Origin: Gemmatimonadaceae bacterium
GTDB lineage: Bacteria; Gemmatimonadota; Gemmatimonadetes; Gemmatimonadales; Gemmatimonadaceae
Reading direction: 5' to 3'
Assembly (NCBI GenBank): GCA_025451425.1
Contig: JANWKK010000263.1
Span: 1-6,332, forward strand
Length of the DNA stretch: 6,332 bases
Part shown: positions 1 through 6,332 of the stretch, piece by piece
How positions within the stretch are numbered: position 1 is the stretch's first letter
Layout: each line of letters begins with the position of its first letter
Made by a program: the position numbers and the translations under genes
Notes under the pieces: generated by a model
The model's database searches: none
What the model was told of the DNA's origin: nothing
Seen by the model: only the letters and a program-made list of their open reading frames with translations

Positions 1-510
1 GACGTTCGCGAGCCTGAGCGAGATCCAGTCCAACTTGCTCAGGCGGACGTACCACTCGCCGGCAGTCTTCGAGATCGCATAACTCGACGCTGAGGGGTCG
101 AGACGGTGCGACAGAGTGATCGGCTGCTCGTCCGGGTGCAGGCCATAGCAGAGCGCAGTCTGGAAGTACACGAGGCGACCGACGCCGGTGCGCTCGGACG
201 CCTGCACGATGTTCGCCGTGCCGACGGCGTTTGTGCGCGCATCCTCGTCCCAATCCTCCGGGTCCTTGTACGACGCGGCAGCGTGAACGACGACTTCGGG
301 ACGGAAGTCGTCGAAGAGACCGTCGATGAACGCGGTGTCGACGATCGTGTTCTCTTCGAGTCGAAGGTTTTCGTGGCTCTCGGGCAGCGTGTCTCTTCGC
401 GCTGTCGCGAAGTTGTCAACGATGAGCACCGAGTCTCCTCGCTCCAGGAGCTGTTCGGTGATATGCGATGCGATGAAACCTGCGCCGCCGGTTACAAGTA
501 CGTTGGTCAT
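1..510 (-). CDS. NAD-dependent nucleotide-sugar epimerase/dehydratase, extended SDR (3' end cut by window)
   Basis: The frame is open from ATG at 510 to the left edge, giving the first 170 residues of a protein whose family usually has about 300-340. I translated it directly because no stop lies in the window. Residues 7-14 (TGGAGFIA) form the Rossmann dinucleotide loop. Asp32 in LIVDNF is placed to bind the adenosine ribose of NAD. HAAAS is at 76-80. YFQTALCYG (115-123) holds the catalytic Thr118. SYAISK (143-148) gives the catalytic pair Tyr144 and Lys148. DWISLRLANV ends the visible part. Proteins with FQTALCYG and SYxISKTAGE occur among NDP-sugar epimerases of O-antigen loci, of the Bordetella WbmG/WbmH type. 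That exact assignment is from memory and uncertain. It probably converts a UDP- or other NDP-sugar for the glycosyltransferases next to it. The substrate-binding half is not visible. Confidence 0.88.
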   Translation of the reverse strand, partial: MTNVLVTGGAGFIASHITEQLLERGDSVLIVDNFATARRDTLPESHENLRLEENTIVDTAFIDGLFDDFRPEVVVHAAASYKDPEDWDEDARTNAVGTANIVQASERTGVGRLVYFQTALCYGLHPDEQPITLSHRLDPSASSYAISKTAGEWYVRLSKLDWISLRLANV

Positions 511-2219
511 CTGGCCTCGCTGTCGGATTGCGTCAAAAGTGGCTGAAGAGCGTCCAGCGCCAGGCCCGGGTCCTCTCGGGCAACATCGAGAAGCCGGTCG
601 AAGCGATAGACGCCGTAGGCATCGTAACGGCCGACGTCTAGCGAGATTCGCTTCTTCGTCAGCGGCAATGGAAGGGTGACGTATTGACCGATGGCTGCGT
701 GATTCCAGACGATTTCGCGCAACGTGCCGGCGCGGACGGCCTCGGTCGTGCCACCTGCCCCCGCCGATGCGATGGGTTCACTCGCGGGTCTGCTCGTGAA
801 CGTCAGCGTGCCGTCCTCGAGGCTCGCCTGGACGCGAAACGGCGTCCCTTCGGGTACGAGTTCGCCCGACTGAATGCTCGTCAACAGCGCAAGTCGGAAT
901 AGATCGTCCCAGAGGCTGGTCTCGCCTGGGACGGCCTCCCGCCGTCGGCCGGCGAGGAACGCAAGGCGGCGCAACGGTGCGCGGTTCCACGAGTGTCTCA
1001 ATCCGACGTATCGGAGCAATGCAGCCCGTGTGAGTCCGTACAACGAGCTGACGCGGTAGCTCCGGCCCGTGGAGAGTTGCTCCGCCCGGAGTCGGAAGGT
1101 TGGAAAGCGGCCACGTCGACGCGACGCGCCTGCGCGCTGGCTGATCTCGTCGTCGAACTGTTCGACAAAGCGGCGGTACGAATAATCACCGGACGCAACC
1201 AGATCGGCATACGTCCGTGTGGTCAGGTCCTCGAGAAAGCGCAGGTCGCGTATCTGTTCCGCGACCTCACCGATGTTCGAGAAATCCTTCTCGAGTGGGA
1301 TGTAGTGCTCCCATGGCCGCACGATCCCTGAGTACTCCCCGGGGAACATGATGAGCCCGGTTCTCATCGCGGCGGTCTCGAACACACGCGGAGAGATCGT
1401 GTTGATCGACGGGCCTTCGGCGAATGGCAGGAGTAGTGCGGCCTCCACTTCCTCATACGAGGCGGTCGGTCTCAACGCGAGGTATTCGCGGACGCCGTTC
1501 TCCGCCGACCGGTCATAGTCGACGATCGACGAGCCGCTTTCGCTCGCGAGCATCGTTCGGCATGACGCCATCCACTCGTACCAGTGGTCGCCGTAGATCC
1601 GGGCGTTCTCGCTCCAGGCGATGTCGCACGTGAGCCCAAGGGACTCCGCACGCGGCAAGAAGCCGCGTCCGATCTCGATCTTCTCGTAGCCGAGTCGGCC
1701 AAGCCAGTACGCGGTCGAGCGACCGCGATAGCCGACGTCGATACGTCGGTCGCCGAGCGACTGCACGGCTCTCCCGACGATGCCTTCAGGGACGTAACCG
1801 GTCAGCGTGAAGAGCACCTCGGTGTCGGGCAGCCGTTCGCCGTAGACGGCGTCGACGACGTCGGGAGGCACGACCGAGTAGAGAATGTCGATGCCCATCG
1901 ACCGGATCGTTGCGGTGATCTCGTCGACCCAGCGATACTCGTCCTGGAGGAACTGGACTTTGAGGCCCGCGTATTGCGCAAGGCGATCGCGAAACCACGG
2001 CGAGAAGTAGTCGTCCCAAATGACCGCCAATGAGTAGTGCACAACGACGACGTCAAACTCGTCGAGATCGAGGAATCGGCTGCGGCCGAGGTTACGTGGG
2101 TTGAACGTCTCGACGGTGTGGCGTGAGTAGCGCGAAAATGAACTGATGTGGTCGTGGATTGTGTTTGGCGCGCCCTTCTGATCGTCTGCCAGCAGGAGGA
2201 TCGAAAGTGGACGTATCAC
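507..2219 (-). CDS. CgeB-like GT-B glycosyltransferase, paralogue of the upstream gene, with one C-terminal IVWNHA domain
   Basis: A 570-residue protein with a GTG start that overlaps the upstream TGA. There is no other plausible start, because residues 5-13 (LSILLLADD) align directly with residues 12-20 of the paralogue. Residues 5-360 are a GT-B glycosyltransferase. Shared blocks are FDVVVVHYSL (55-64), DVGYRGRSTAYWLGRLGYEK (161-180), RIYGDHWYEW (207-216), ESGSSIVDYD (227-236) and SPRVFETAAMRTGLIMFPGEYS (276-297). By eye, close to half of the aligned positions are identical to the paralogue. A basic linker follows (about 361-430) and then one copy of the unassigned tail domain (about 435-551). 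It probably transfers a sugar, or a second linkage of the same kind, to the same glycan. Donor and acceptor are unknown. Its TGA overlaps the epimerase ATG. Confidence 0.78.
   Translation of the reverse strand: MIRPLSILLLADDQKGAPNTIHDHISSFSRYSRHTVETFNPRNLGRSRFLDLDEFDVVVVHYSLAVIWDDYFSPWFRDRLAQYAGLKVQFLQDEYRWVDEITATIRSMGIDILYSVVPPDVVDAVYGERLPDTEVLFTLTGYVPEGIVGRAVQSLGDRRIDVGYRGRSTAYWLGRLGYEKIEIGRGFLPRAESLGLTCDIAWSENARIYGDHWYEWMASCRTMLASESGSSIVDYDRSAENGVREYLALRPTASYEEVEAALLLPFAEGPSINTISPRVFETAAMRTGLIMFPGEYSGIVRPWEHYIPLEKDFSNIGEVAEQIRDLRFLEDLTTRTYADLVASGDYSYRRFVEQFDDEISQRAGASRRRGRFPTFRLRAEQLSTGRSYRVSSLYGLTRAALLRYVGLRHSWNRAPLRRLAFLAGRRREAVPGETSLWDDLFRLALLTSIQSGELVPEGTPFRVQASLEDGTLTFTSRPASEPIASAGAGGTTEAVRAGTLREIVWNHAAIGQYVTLPLPLTKKRISLDVGRYDAYGVYRFDRLLDVAREDPGLALDALQPLLTQSDSEAR
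515..518 (-). promoter_or_regulatory. Ribosome binding site of the epimerase gene
   Basis: The minus strand reads GCGAGGCCAGATG. GAGG lies 4 bases before the ATG at 510, inside the end of the upstream coding region. The spacing is short but workable, and the ATGA overlap adds coupling. Confidence 0.45.
567..917 (-). repeat. C-terminal IVWNHA domain, copy C
   Basis: This encodes residues about 435-551 of the 570-residue glycosyltransferase. It has the leader DLFRLALLTSIQSGELV, then EDGTLTFTSRP, the core EIVWNHAAIG (502-511), and a closing VYRFDRLLDVA. It is the most diverged copy: Asp to Asn and Ser to Ala in the core. A Gly/Ala-rich insert (SAGAGGTTEA) lies before the core. Confidence 0.55.
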
Positions 2220-4492
2220 GCTCCGCCGACCAATCGCGAAACGGTAGTGCGGCGCCGTTGCAAGAGTTCGTTGATGACCGGGAATCGGTGTTTGCCGTCT
2301 AGACCGAGTGCGAAATCGACGCGGTCAGATAGGGCTACCTTGCCCGCGACCGCAGAGTGATCCCAAACGATCCCCGGCACGACCGACCCAGTTAGATCGT
2401 CGAGGCCGGCGTTGGTGCGAGCCAAGTAGGCACGATGGGTACGAAAAAAGATCGTGTCGCCGCTGCGCTCTTCGGTGACGCTTCCGACCCCTGCGATCTT
2501 GCCTGCACGCGCTCGGTTGAGCAGTGCGAACTTCGTCATATCGCCGAGGACGCCGCTGATACCAAACTGACTCACGATTTCGCGGTCGAACAACGCCATG
2601 CGTGCTAATTCCCTTGTCGGCGCATCGCTGAAGAGAAGGCGAGCGGTGATCGCAGCCTTTGGCACGTACAGCCCGATGTGTCGTATGGCGTGGAGCGCTG
2701 CGGGGATGCCGCGGGGCACGACTTGGAGAGAGTTTGGGTCGATGTAAGGCGGTTCCAGCAGTGGAAGAAGCGCCGCGCAGACAGGCCGCCGCGGCAACGT
2801 CGTAAGCGTTCGAAAGTGGAAGCGCATGGGATCATCACGAGAACCGACATCGCCCACGGCCCATAACGAACGGATGAACTCGTAGTGGAAGACCCGCCCC
2901 ACTTCGCTGTGATCCCAAACGATCCCGGAGACGGTTTCGTTAGCCAGGACGTCTCTCGCCTCGGCGCCGAGCGCGATGAGTCCAAGCCGCGGACGAACGC
3001 TACGAAGAATCAATGTATCCCCGACGAGCTGCGACTCGGTAACCCATGGCTGACCAGCGACGAGAAGTCCGCGATGCGCGCGTCTGACTATTGCGAGACG
3101 CGTGAGGTCGGCGGCAACCTCGCCGTGGAGCGGCCATCTCTTGCTTTCCGCGGCGACCACTGCCGCAAGACGCAATACGGCACCGTCGCTAGCGATGAGG
3201 CGCACGAGGGCCAGCCTCCGCGCCGTACGTTCGAACGCGGAACCTCCGCTCGCTGGCAGAACACGCCCGCGACGGGCTGAAGCTCGCACGAGGTCGAGAC
3301 GGCGCTCGATCTGAGCAAGGCGGTACCGTCCCGCAACAGCTCGCGCACGCCTGGGGCTTCCCGAATGCCTGCGGTGCGAACACACATCCTCGAGCACTTC
3401 ATCGAACTGACTGGCCATCGCTCGAAACGAGTAACGGTCGGACTGGGCGACTTCTTCATATGTTCGCGCCACCATCTCTTCGAGACCGCGGACGTCCTGT
3501 AGGCGCAATCTGACCTCGTCAAAGTTCGAGAAGTCCTTAGCCAAAGGTATGAAGTGCCGATCGGGCTTGACGACCTCGGAATACTCGCCCGGAAACAGCA
3601 CGAGTCCGGTGCGGAGCGCGGCTGCCTCGAAAATGCGTGGCGACACGACGTTCATACGAACGTTGTCTTCATACGGCTCCAGGATCGCCCGGTGGACTTC
3701 CCAGAAGTCGGCTGTGGGGTGTTCTCTCACGTACGTCTCGACGCTGCGTTGGAGCGAGCCGTCGAAGTCCGTGATCGTCGATCCGCTCTCTGTTCCCAGC
3801 GTGGCGCGACAGGACGAGACCCACTCGTACCAGGTCTTGCCGTAAATGCGATCACTTTCGCGCCAGCCAATGTCGCACCGAAGGCCGGTGCCGACGGCAT
3901 GGCGCATGAACTCCTGCGCGATCCATGCTTTCTCCTGGCCGAGGATTCCAAGCCAGTAAGGAAGCTCCCGTCCGCGATAGCCAACGTCCACGCTGCGTTC
4001 GGCAAGTGGTGGCGACGGAAACGCTAGTGCGTGCTCAGAGACATAGCCAGCAAGAGTTGTGATCTTGCGGACACCTGGCAAGCGTTCGCTCGGCCAGACC
4101 GCCTCGATCTCTCGCTCAGGCACAAGCGTGAAGAGAACACTCACGCCCAGACGTTCGATCATTGCGCTGATCTCGTTGACTTGGCGGTAGTCATCTTGGA
4201 TGTACTGCAGTTTCGGTCCCCTGTATTGCGCGAGCCGCTCGCGAATCGGAGGAGGCAGATAGTGATCGGAGATCGCGAAGAGTGAGTAGTGGATGACAAC
4301 GGCGTCGAAGTCACTGAAGTCAAGGGCGCGGCTCCGCGTCAGTCCGCGTGGATTGAAGACCTCAAACTTGTGTCTGGAGTACCGCCGGAATGCATCGACG
4401 TGCTCGCGAATTGTCGTTGCCTGTGTCCGGTGGTCGTCTGCGAGGAGGAGAACAGAGAGGGACGCCGCATCGGTGTCGTTGCTCCCCTGCAC
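2216..4492 (-). CDS. CgeB-like GT-B glycosyltransferase with two copies of an unassigned C-terminal domain
   Basis: A 758-residue protein with a GTG start. Residues 11-370 look like a GT-B glycosyltransferase of the CgeB / Glyco_trans_1_2 kind. The N-terminal part carries LSVLLLADD (12-20) and DFDAVVIHYSL (61-71). The middle has DVGYRGRELPYWLGILGQEK (169-188), then WYEW (221-224) and TESGSTI (234-240). The donor-side signature is SPRIFEAAALRTGLVLFPGEYSEVV (284-308), where E289 and E303 are candidates for nucleotide-sugar contacts. An arginine-rich linker follows (about 371-410). The tail contains two related units, about 458-570 and 648-748, each with GIVWDHS. No signal peptide or membrane span is seen, so it probably acts at the cytoplasmic membrane face on a glycan intermediate. 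It is a close paralogue of the next gene, but much longer than typical CgeB-like proteins because of the tail. Its TGA overlaps the next start (GTGA). Donor and acceptor are unknown. Confidence 0.78.
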   Translation of the reverse strand: MQGSNDTDAASLSVLLLADDHRTQATTIREHVDAFRRYSRHKFEVFNPRGLTRSRALDFSDFDAVVIHYSLFAISDHYLPPPIRERLAQYRGPKLQYIQDDYRQVNEISAMIERLGVSVLFTLVPEREIEAVWPSERLPGVRKITTLAGYVSEHALAFPSPPLAERSVDVGYRGRELPYWLGILGQEKAWIAQEFMRHAVGTGLRCDIGWRESDRIYGKTWYEWVSSCRATLGTESGSTITDFDGSLQRSVETYVREHPTADFWEVHRAILEPYEDNVRMNVVSPRIFEAAALRTGLVLFPGEYSEVVKPDRHFIPLAKDFSNFDEVRLRLQDVRGLEEMVARTYEEVAQSDRYSFRAMASQFDEVLEDVCSHRRHSGSPRRARAVAGRYRLAQIERRLDLVRASARRGRVLPASGGSAFERTARRLALVRLIASDGAVLRLAAVVAAESKRWPLHGEVAADLTRLAIVRRAHRGLLVAGQPWVTESQLVGDTLILRSVRPRLGLIALGAEARDVLANETVSGIVWDHSEVGRVFHYEFIRSLWAVGDVGSRDDPMRFHFRTLTTLPRRPVCAALLPLLEPPYIDPNSLQVVPRGIPAALHAIRHIGLYVPKAAITARLLFSDAPTRELARMALFDREIVSQFGISGVLGDMTKFALLNRARAGKIAGVGSVTEERSGDTIFFRTHRAYLARTNAGLDDLTGSVVPGIVWDHSAVAGKVALSDRVDFALGLDGKHRFPVINELLQRRRTTVSRLVGGA
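2249..2551 (-). repeat. C-terminal IVWDHS domain, copy B
   Basis: This encodes residues about 648-748 of the 758-residue glycosyltransferase. It has the leader DMTKFALLNRARAGKIA, then SGDTIFFRTHR, the core GIVWDHSAV (707-715), and a closing RFPVINELL. It lines up with copy A without large gaps up to the core. The core codons GGG-ATC-GTT-TGG-GAT-CAC are identical to those in copy A (2357-2374 against 2909-2926). Confidence 0.6.
2783..3121 (-). repeat. C-terminal IVWDHS domain, copy A
   Basis: This encodes residues about 458-570 of the 758-residue glycosyltransferase. In order it has a helix-like leader DLTRLAIVRRAHRGLLV, a strand-like GDTLILRSV, the core GIVWDHSEVG (523-532), and a closing RFHFRTLTTL. 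The same order occurs in copies B and C. Boundaries are approximate. I do not recognise the domain, and no catalytic motif is evident beyond the conserved W-D-H. Confidence 0.6.
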
Positions 4493-4499
4493 GGCCGTG

Positions 4500-4506
4500 C
4501 CTGCCT
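4500..4506 (-). promoter_or_regulatory. Weak ribosome binding site before the 758-residue glycosyltransferase
   Basis: The minus strand reads TAGGCAGGCACGGCCGTG. AGGCAGG begins within the TAG stop of the methyltransferase gene and ends 7 bases before the GTG at 4492. That GTG is the first possible initiation codon after the stop (the intervening codons are GCA, GGC, ACG and GCC), which decides the start. Confidence 0.35.
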
Positions 4507-5266
4507 AAATCTTCCGGTACACGAAGCCGCGCATTCTGGAGAGTTCTTCGAAGGAGTCTGGATTGAACGCCCTCGCAAGTTCCGAGCTGTGCTCGCTGAA
4601 CACCGTGTTGTGTTGAACGTTCTCCACGCCGGCGATCTTCGGGTAGACGACACGGGTCAGATAGTCGTAAGCGCCTAGGTGGAACCTTCCGACCTCGTTG
4701 TATGACGCCTCGAGCATTGGGAGAATGTCGTCGAGGGATGAGTAGAAGTTGATCGCTGCCGGCTCTATCGGCGGCAGCGACACCTTCGCCCGTAACGCAC
4801 TCAAACGCTCAAAGCCTTCGGCAAAGCCTTCGGCGAGGATCAGCAGTCCTCCGGGTCTAACTAACTGACCGAGGTTGCTAAGCGCACGTTTTTGTTGCTC
4901 CAGGTCGCCAAGGTTGATGAGCACGCGCACGCAGATCGCTGCGTCATAGGGGCCATTCAATCGTTCGGGGTTCAAGATGTTGTCATGGATGAATGCGTTA
5001 TTGCGTTCTCCCACGCTCTTGCGTGCACGTTCAACCATGTTCTCGGCGTAATCGAATGCGTCGACCCACTCGACGAGGTCGCGGAACCGTCTCGTAGAGA
5101 AGCCGTTGCCGCAACCGGCTTCGACAACGCGCATCGTCGGCTCAAGGTACGAGCAGACATAGTCATACTCCAGCTCGCGCTGGAAGACGTCCATGATGTT
5201 GACCTCGACGTCGGCGGCAACCGAAGCTGCCCGATCGTTCCAGTGGATGTCGGTAGATGTCTTCAT
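4505..5266 (-). CDS. Class I SAM-dependent methyltransferase
   Basis: A 253-residue Rossmann-fold methyltransferase. Motif I is VVEAGCGNG (residues 47-55), the SAM-binding glycine-rich loop. The acidic end of strand 2 falls at Asp72 in VDAFDYAENMVERAR. IHDNIL (93-98) follows and probably contacts the adenine. DAAICVRVLINL (108-119) is the motif IV region, and LVRPGGLLILAEG (135-147) is the strand 5 region. The C-terminal part (about 148-253), with PAAINFYSS and YDYLTRVVYP, is probably the substrate-specific cap. The acceptor is unknown; the context suggests a sugar or the end of a glycan. There is no kinase domain and no long coiled coil, so it is not a full WbdD-type chain terminator. The ATG overlaps the upstream TGA by 4 bases, so start and coupling agree. 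The TAG stop is in the same frame as the next gene, four codons before its GTG. Confidence 0.87.
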   Translation of the reverse strand: MKTSTDIHWNDRAASVAADVEVNIMDVFQRELEYDYVCSYLEPTMRVVEAGCGNGFSTRRFRDLVEWVDAFDYAENMVERARKSVGERNNAFIHDNILNPERLNGPYDAAICVRVLINLGDLEQQKRALSNLGQLVRPGGLLILAEGFAEGFERLSALRAKVSLPPIEPAAINFYSSLDDILPMLEASYNEVGRFHLGAYDYLTRVVYPKIAGVENVQHNTVFSEHSSELARAFNPDSFEELSRMRGFVYRKI

Positions 5267-5931
5267 CTCTCGATCAAGAGCCCCTTCCTCTCAAGCGCAG
5301 CGGACACACAAAGCTGTACATGTGGCCACATGATGTCGGCGTAAACAAGGTTTCCTCGCTCGCTGAGGTGCAGCACATCGGGCGCGGCGAGCAGCAGATC
5401 TTTCAGCCCCTCGTCCTCAACCGACGCAAAAACTTCCTCAACATCACAGAGCATCACATCCGTCTCTGCGGCGACCTGGCGGATCAACTTGTTGTACCGG
5501 AGGCTTGCCTCCTCCAGGGATTCTTCGCTTGCCATCGGCGTGCGGCGTAACGTGCGGTGGTTTGTGGAGAGGATGATCTCGTGCGCACCGAAGAGTCTGG
5601 CGCGCGTGATCATTTCGTGCAGGTTCGCAACGAAGGCCTGAGGGGAAACGCGGGGGTGTCCCTCGTCGGTTTGCCAACAGTTGCAGTCGTTCAATCCAAA
5701 CTGCAATGTCATGACCTCGGGACGGAACGCCTGGACGTCGCGTGGGAAGCGTTCGAGTCCCATACGTGTGGTCTCGCCGGAAATTCCCTTGTTGTGCGAC
5801 GCGACTCGGTGGCCGAACTGTTCGTGTAACCGCCTGTCGAGCAGGCTGGTCCACCGCACGCTTGGATCGATGTGCTGCCCGACCGTGACTGAATCGCCCA
5901 TATACACGAGCGTGATGCTCAGAGAGTCCAT
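5263..5931 (-). CDS. SGNH/GDSL-family hydrolase (esterase or acyl-modifying enzyme)
   Basis: A complete 222-residue protein with all four SGNH blocks in order. Block I is GDSV, with the nucleophile Ser14. Block II is NKGISGET, with oxyanion-hole Gly52. Block III is GLND, with Asn81. Block V is DVLH, with Asp185 and His188. The size and motif spacing match single-domain enzymes of the TesA/TAP and rhamnogalacturonan acetylesterase type. No signal peptide or membrane segment is seen: residues 1-13 are the first beta strand leading straight into block I, so the protein is probably cytoplasmic. This family hydrolyses or transfers acyl esters. In a polysaccharide operon the likely substrate is an O-acyl group on the glycan or a lipid-linked precursor, but the substrate cannot be read from sequence. 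The ATG start has a good ribosome site. The TGA stop overlaps the methyltransferase start (ATGA), so the two are probably translated together. Confidence 0.9.
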   Translation of the reverse strand: MDSLSITLVYMGDSVTVGQHIDPSVRWTSLLDRRLHEQFGHRVASHNKGISGETTRMGLERFPRDVQAFRPEVMTLQFGLNDCNCWQTDEGHPRVSPQAFVANLHEMITRARLFGAHEIILSTNHRTLRRTPMASEESLEEASLRYNKLIRQVAAETDVMLCDVEEVFASVEDEGLKDLLLAAPDVLHLSERGNLVYADIMWPHVQLCVSAALERKGLLIER

Positions 5932-5937
5932 GATCAG

Positions 5938-5942
5938 CCTTT
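5938..5942 (-). promoter_or_regulatory. Ribosome binding site of the SGNH hydrolase gene
   Basis: The minus strand reads TAAAGGCTGATCATG. AAAGG begins inside the TAA stop of the wzt-like gene and lies 6 bases before the ATG at 5931. This supports that start and suggests that ribosomes finishing the upstream gene re-initiate here. Confidence 0.55.
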
Positions 5943-6332
5943 AGCGAATCGCGACTGGGGGCCGCGCCTCGACCGACCATTCAGACGGGTGCGAAAAGAC
6001 ACCGTTGTTAAACGGTGGATTACCTATCACCTCGAACTCGTAGCTTCGATCCAGGAGGTCGTATGCCTCGGACGAGTCGGCCGGCGAGAGATGTCGATAC
6101 AGGCCGATGGAGAAGACGTATCGACCATTGCCGAGGTTCACGTGCCCGAAGTCTACGGTGATCGTCACTCGATCCCCTTCCAGGAACTCAAGAGTCCAGG
6201 GACCGCCTACGTGGTTAGACACGAGGATGCCGTCGGCGCGATACATCGTCGCGGCTGCCGTGACGGGATAGGAGCCCTCCTGCGCCGCGACGACATCGAT
6301 GAGCGCGCGCATGTGCGTCTCTGCCTCGAAGA
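5941..6332 (-). CDS. Wzt-like polysaccharide ABC-transporter ATP-binding protein, C-terminal glycan-binding domain (5' end cut by window)
   Basis: Only the last 130 or so residues are visible; the frame is open to the right edge, and the first visible residues (FEAETHM) precede the first in-window ATG, so that ATG is not the real start. The visible part matches the C-terminal domain of Wzt proteins. It has a segment YRADGILVSNHVGG (like the family's 'dG..l.g.n'), then an acidic-to-hydrophobic strand ending in VTITVDFGHVNLGNGRYVFSIGLY (like 'l.pG.Y.lsvgl'), then LLDRSYEFEVIG (like 'lDr...F.V.g'). In known Wzt proteins this beta-sandwich follows the ATPase domain and binds the exported glycan, often at its modified non-reducing end, on the cytoplasmic side of the Wzm/Wzt exporter. 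The ATPase motifs are outside the window. A stand-alone protein with the same fold is possible. The TAA stop is 9 bases before the SGNH gene. Confidence 0.8.
   Translation of the reverse strand, partial: FEAETHMRALIDVVAAQEGSYPVTAAATMYRADGILVSNHVGGPWTLEFLEGDRVTITVDFGHVNLGNGRYVFSIGLYRHLSPADSSEAYDLLDRSYEFEVIGNPPFNNGVFSHPSEWSVEARPPVAIR

Noticed and set aside
39..419. 126-codon Arg/Ser/Thr-rich frame on the minus strand
   Set aside because: It is an out-of-frame reading of the epimerase gene, whose true frame is open to the left edge and carries clear SDR motifs.
106..546. 146-codon open frame on the plus strand
   Set aside because: It is antisense to the epimerase and has no homology signal.
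1584..2033. 149-codon open frame on the plus strand
   Set aside because: It lies antisense to a well-conserved glycosyltransferase. Its protein shows no recognisable motif, and long antisense frames are common in GC-rich genes.
2216..2219. Possible frameshift joining the two glycosyltransferases into one gene
   Set aside because: Each protein has its own complete N-terminus (LSxLLLADD), catalytic domain and tail. The GTGA overlap is an ordinary coupled junction.
3554..4027. 157-codon open frame on the plus strand
   Set aside because: It is antisense to the catalytic domain of the long glycosyltransferase, mirrors its codon bias and has no domain signal.
4892..5344. 150-codon open frame on the plus strand
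   Set aside because: It spans the methyltransferase/SGNH junction on the opposite strand and has no recognisable motif.
5932..5940. Promoter or terminator in the gap between the wzt-like and SGNH genes
   Set aside because: The gap is only 9 bases. It holds a ribosome site but no room for a promoter, and no hairpin was seen at any junction.

Overview
The window is one dense, single-strand block of a GC-rich bacterial genome (about 60% G+C by eye). It reads as part of a surface-polysaccharide (O-antigen, capsule or wall-glycan) biosynthesis and export cluster. The lineage cannot be fixed from the sequence. The base composition, frequent GTG starts and tight gene packing fit a high-GC actinobacterium or proteobacterium. 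No rRNA, tRNA, mobile element, CRISPR array or clear promoter was seen.

All six genes lie on the minus strand, so transcription runs from high to low coordinates. In that order they are: the C-terminal end of a Wzt-type polysaccharide ABC-transporter ATPase (cut by the right edge); an SGNH/GDSL hydrolase; a class I SAM-dependent methyltransferase; a 758-residue CgeB-like (GT-B) glycosyltransferase; a paralogous 570-residue glycosyltransferase; and the N-terminal 170 residues of an extended SDR nucleotide-sugar epimerase/dehydratase (cut by the left edge). Three junctions are 4-base stop/start overlaps (ATGA, GTGA, ATGA). The other two gaps are 9 and 12 bases. This points to one translationally coupled operon. 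No stretch over 12 bases is unassigned.

A likely scheme (inference) is as follows. The epimerase supplies an NDP-sugar. The two glycosyltransferases build or decorate the glycan. The methyltransferase and SGNH enzyme modify it, perhaps at its end. The Wzt C-terminal domain recognises the finished or modified chain for export.

The most unusual content is in the C-terminal tails of the two glycosyltransferases. A domain of about 100-115 residues, with a core I-V-W-[DN]-H-[SA], occurs twice in the 758-residue protein and once in the 570-residue one. I do not recognise it as a named family.
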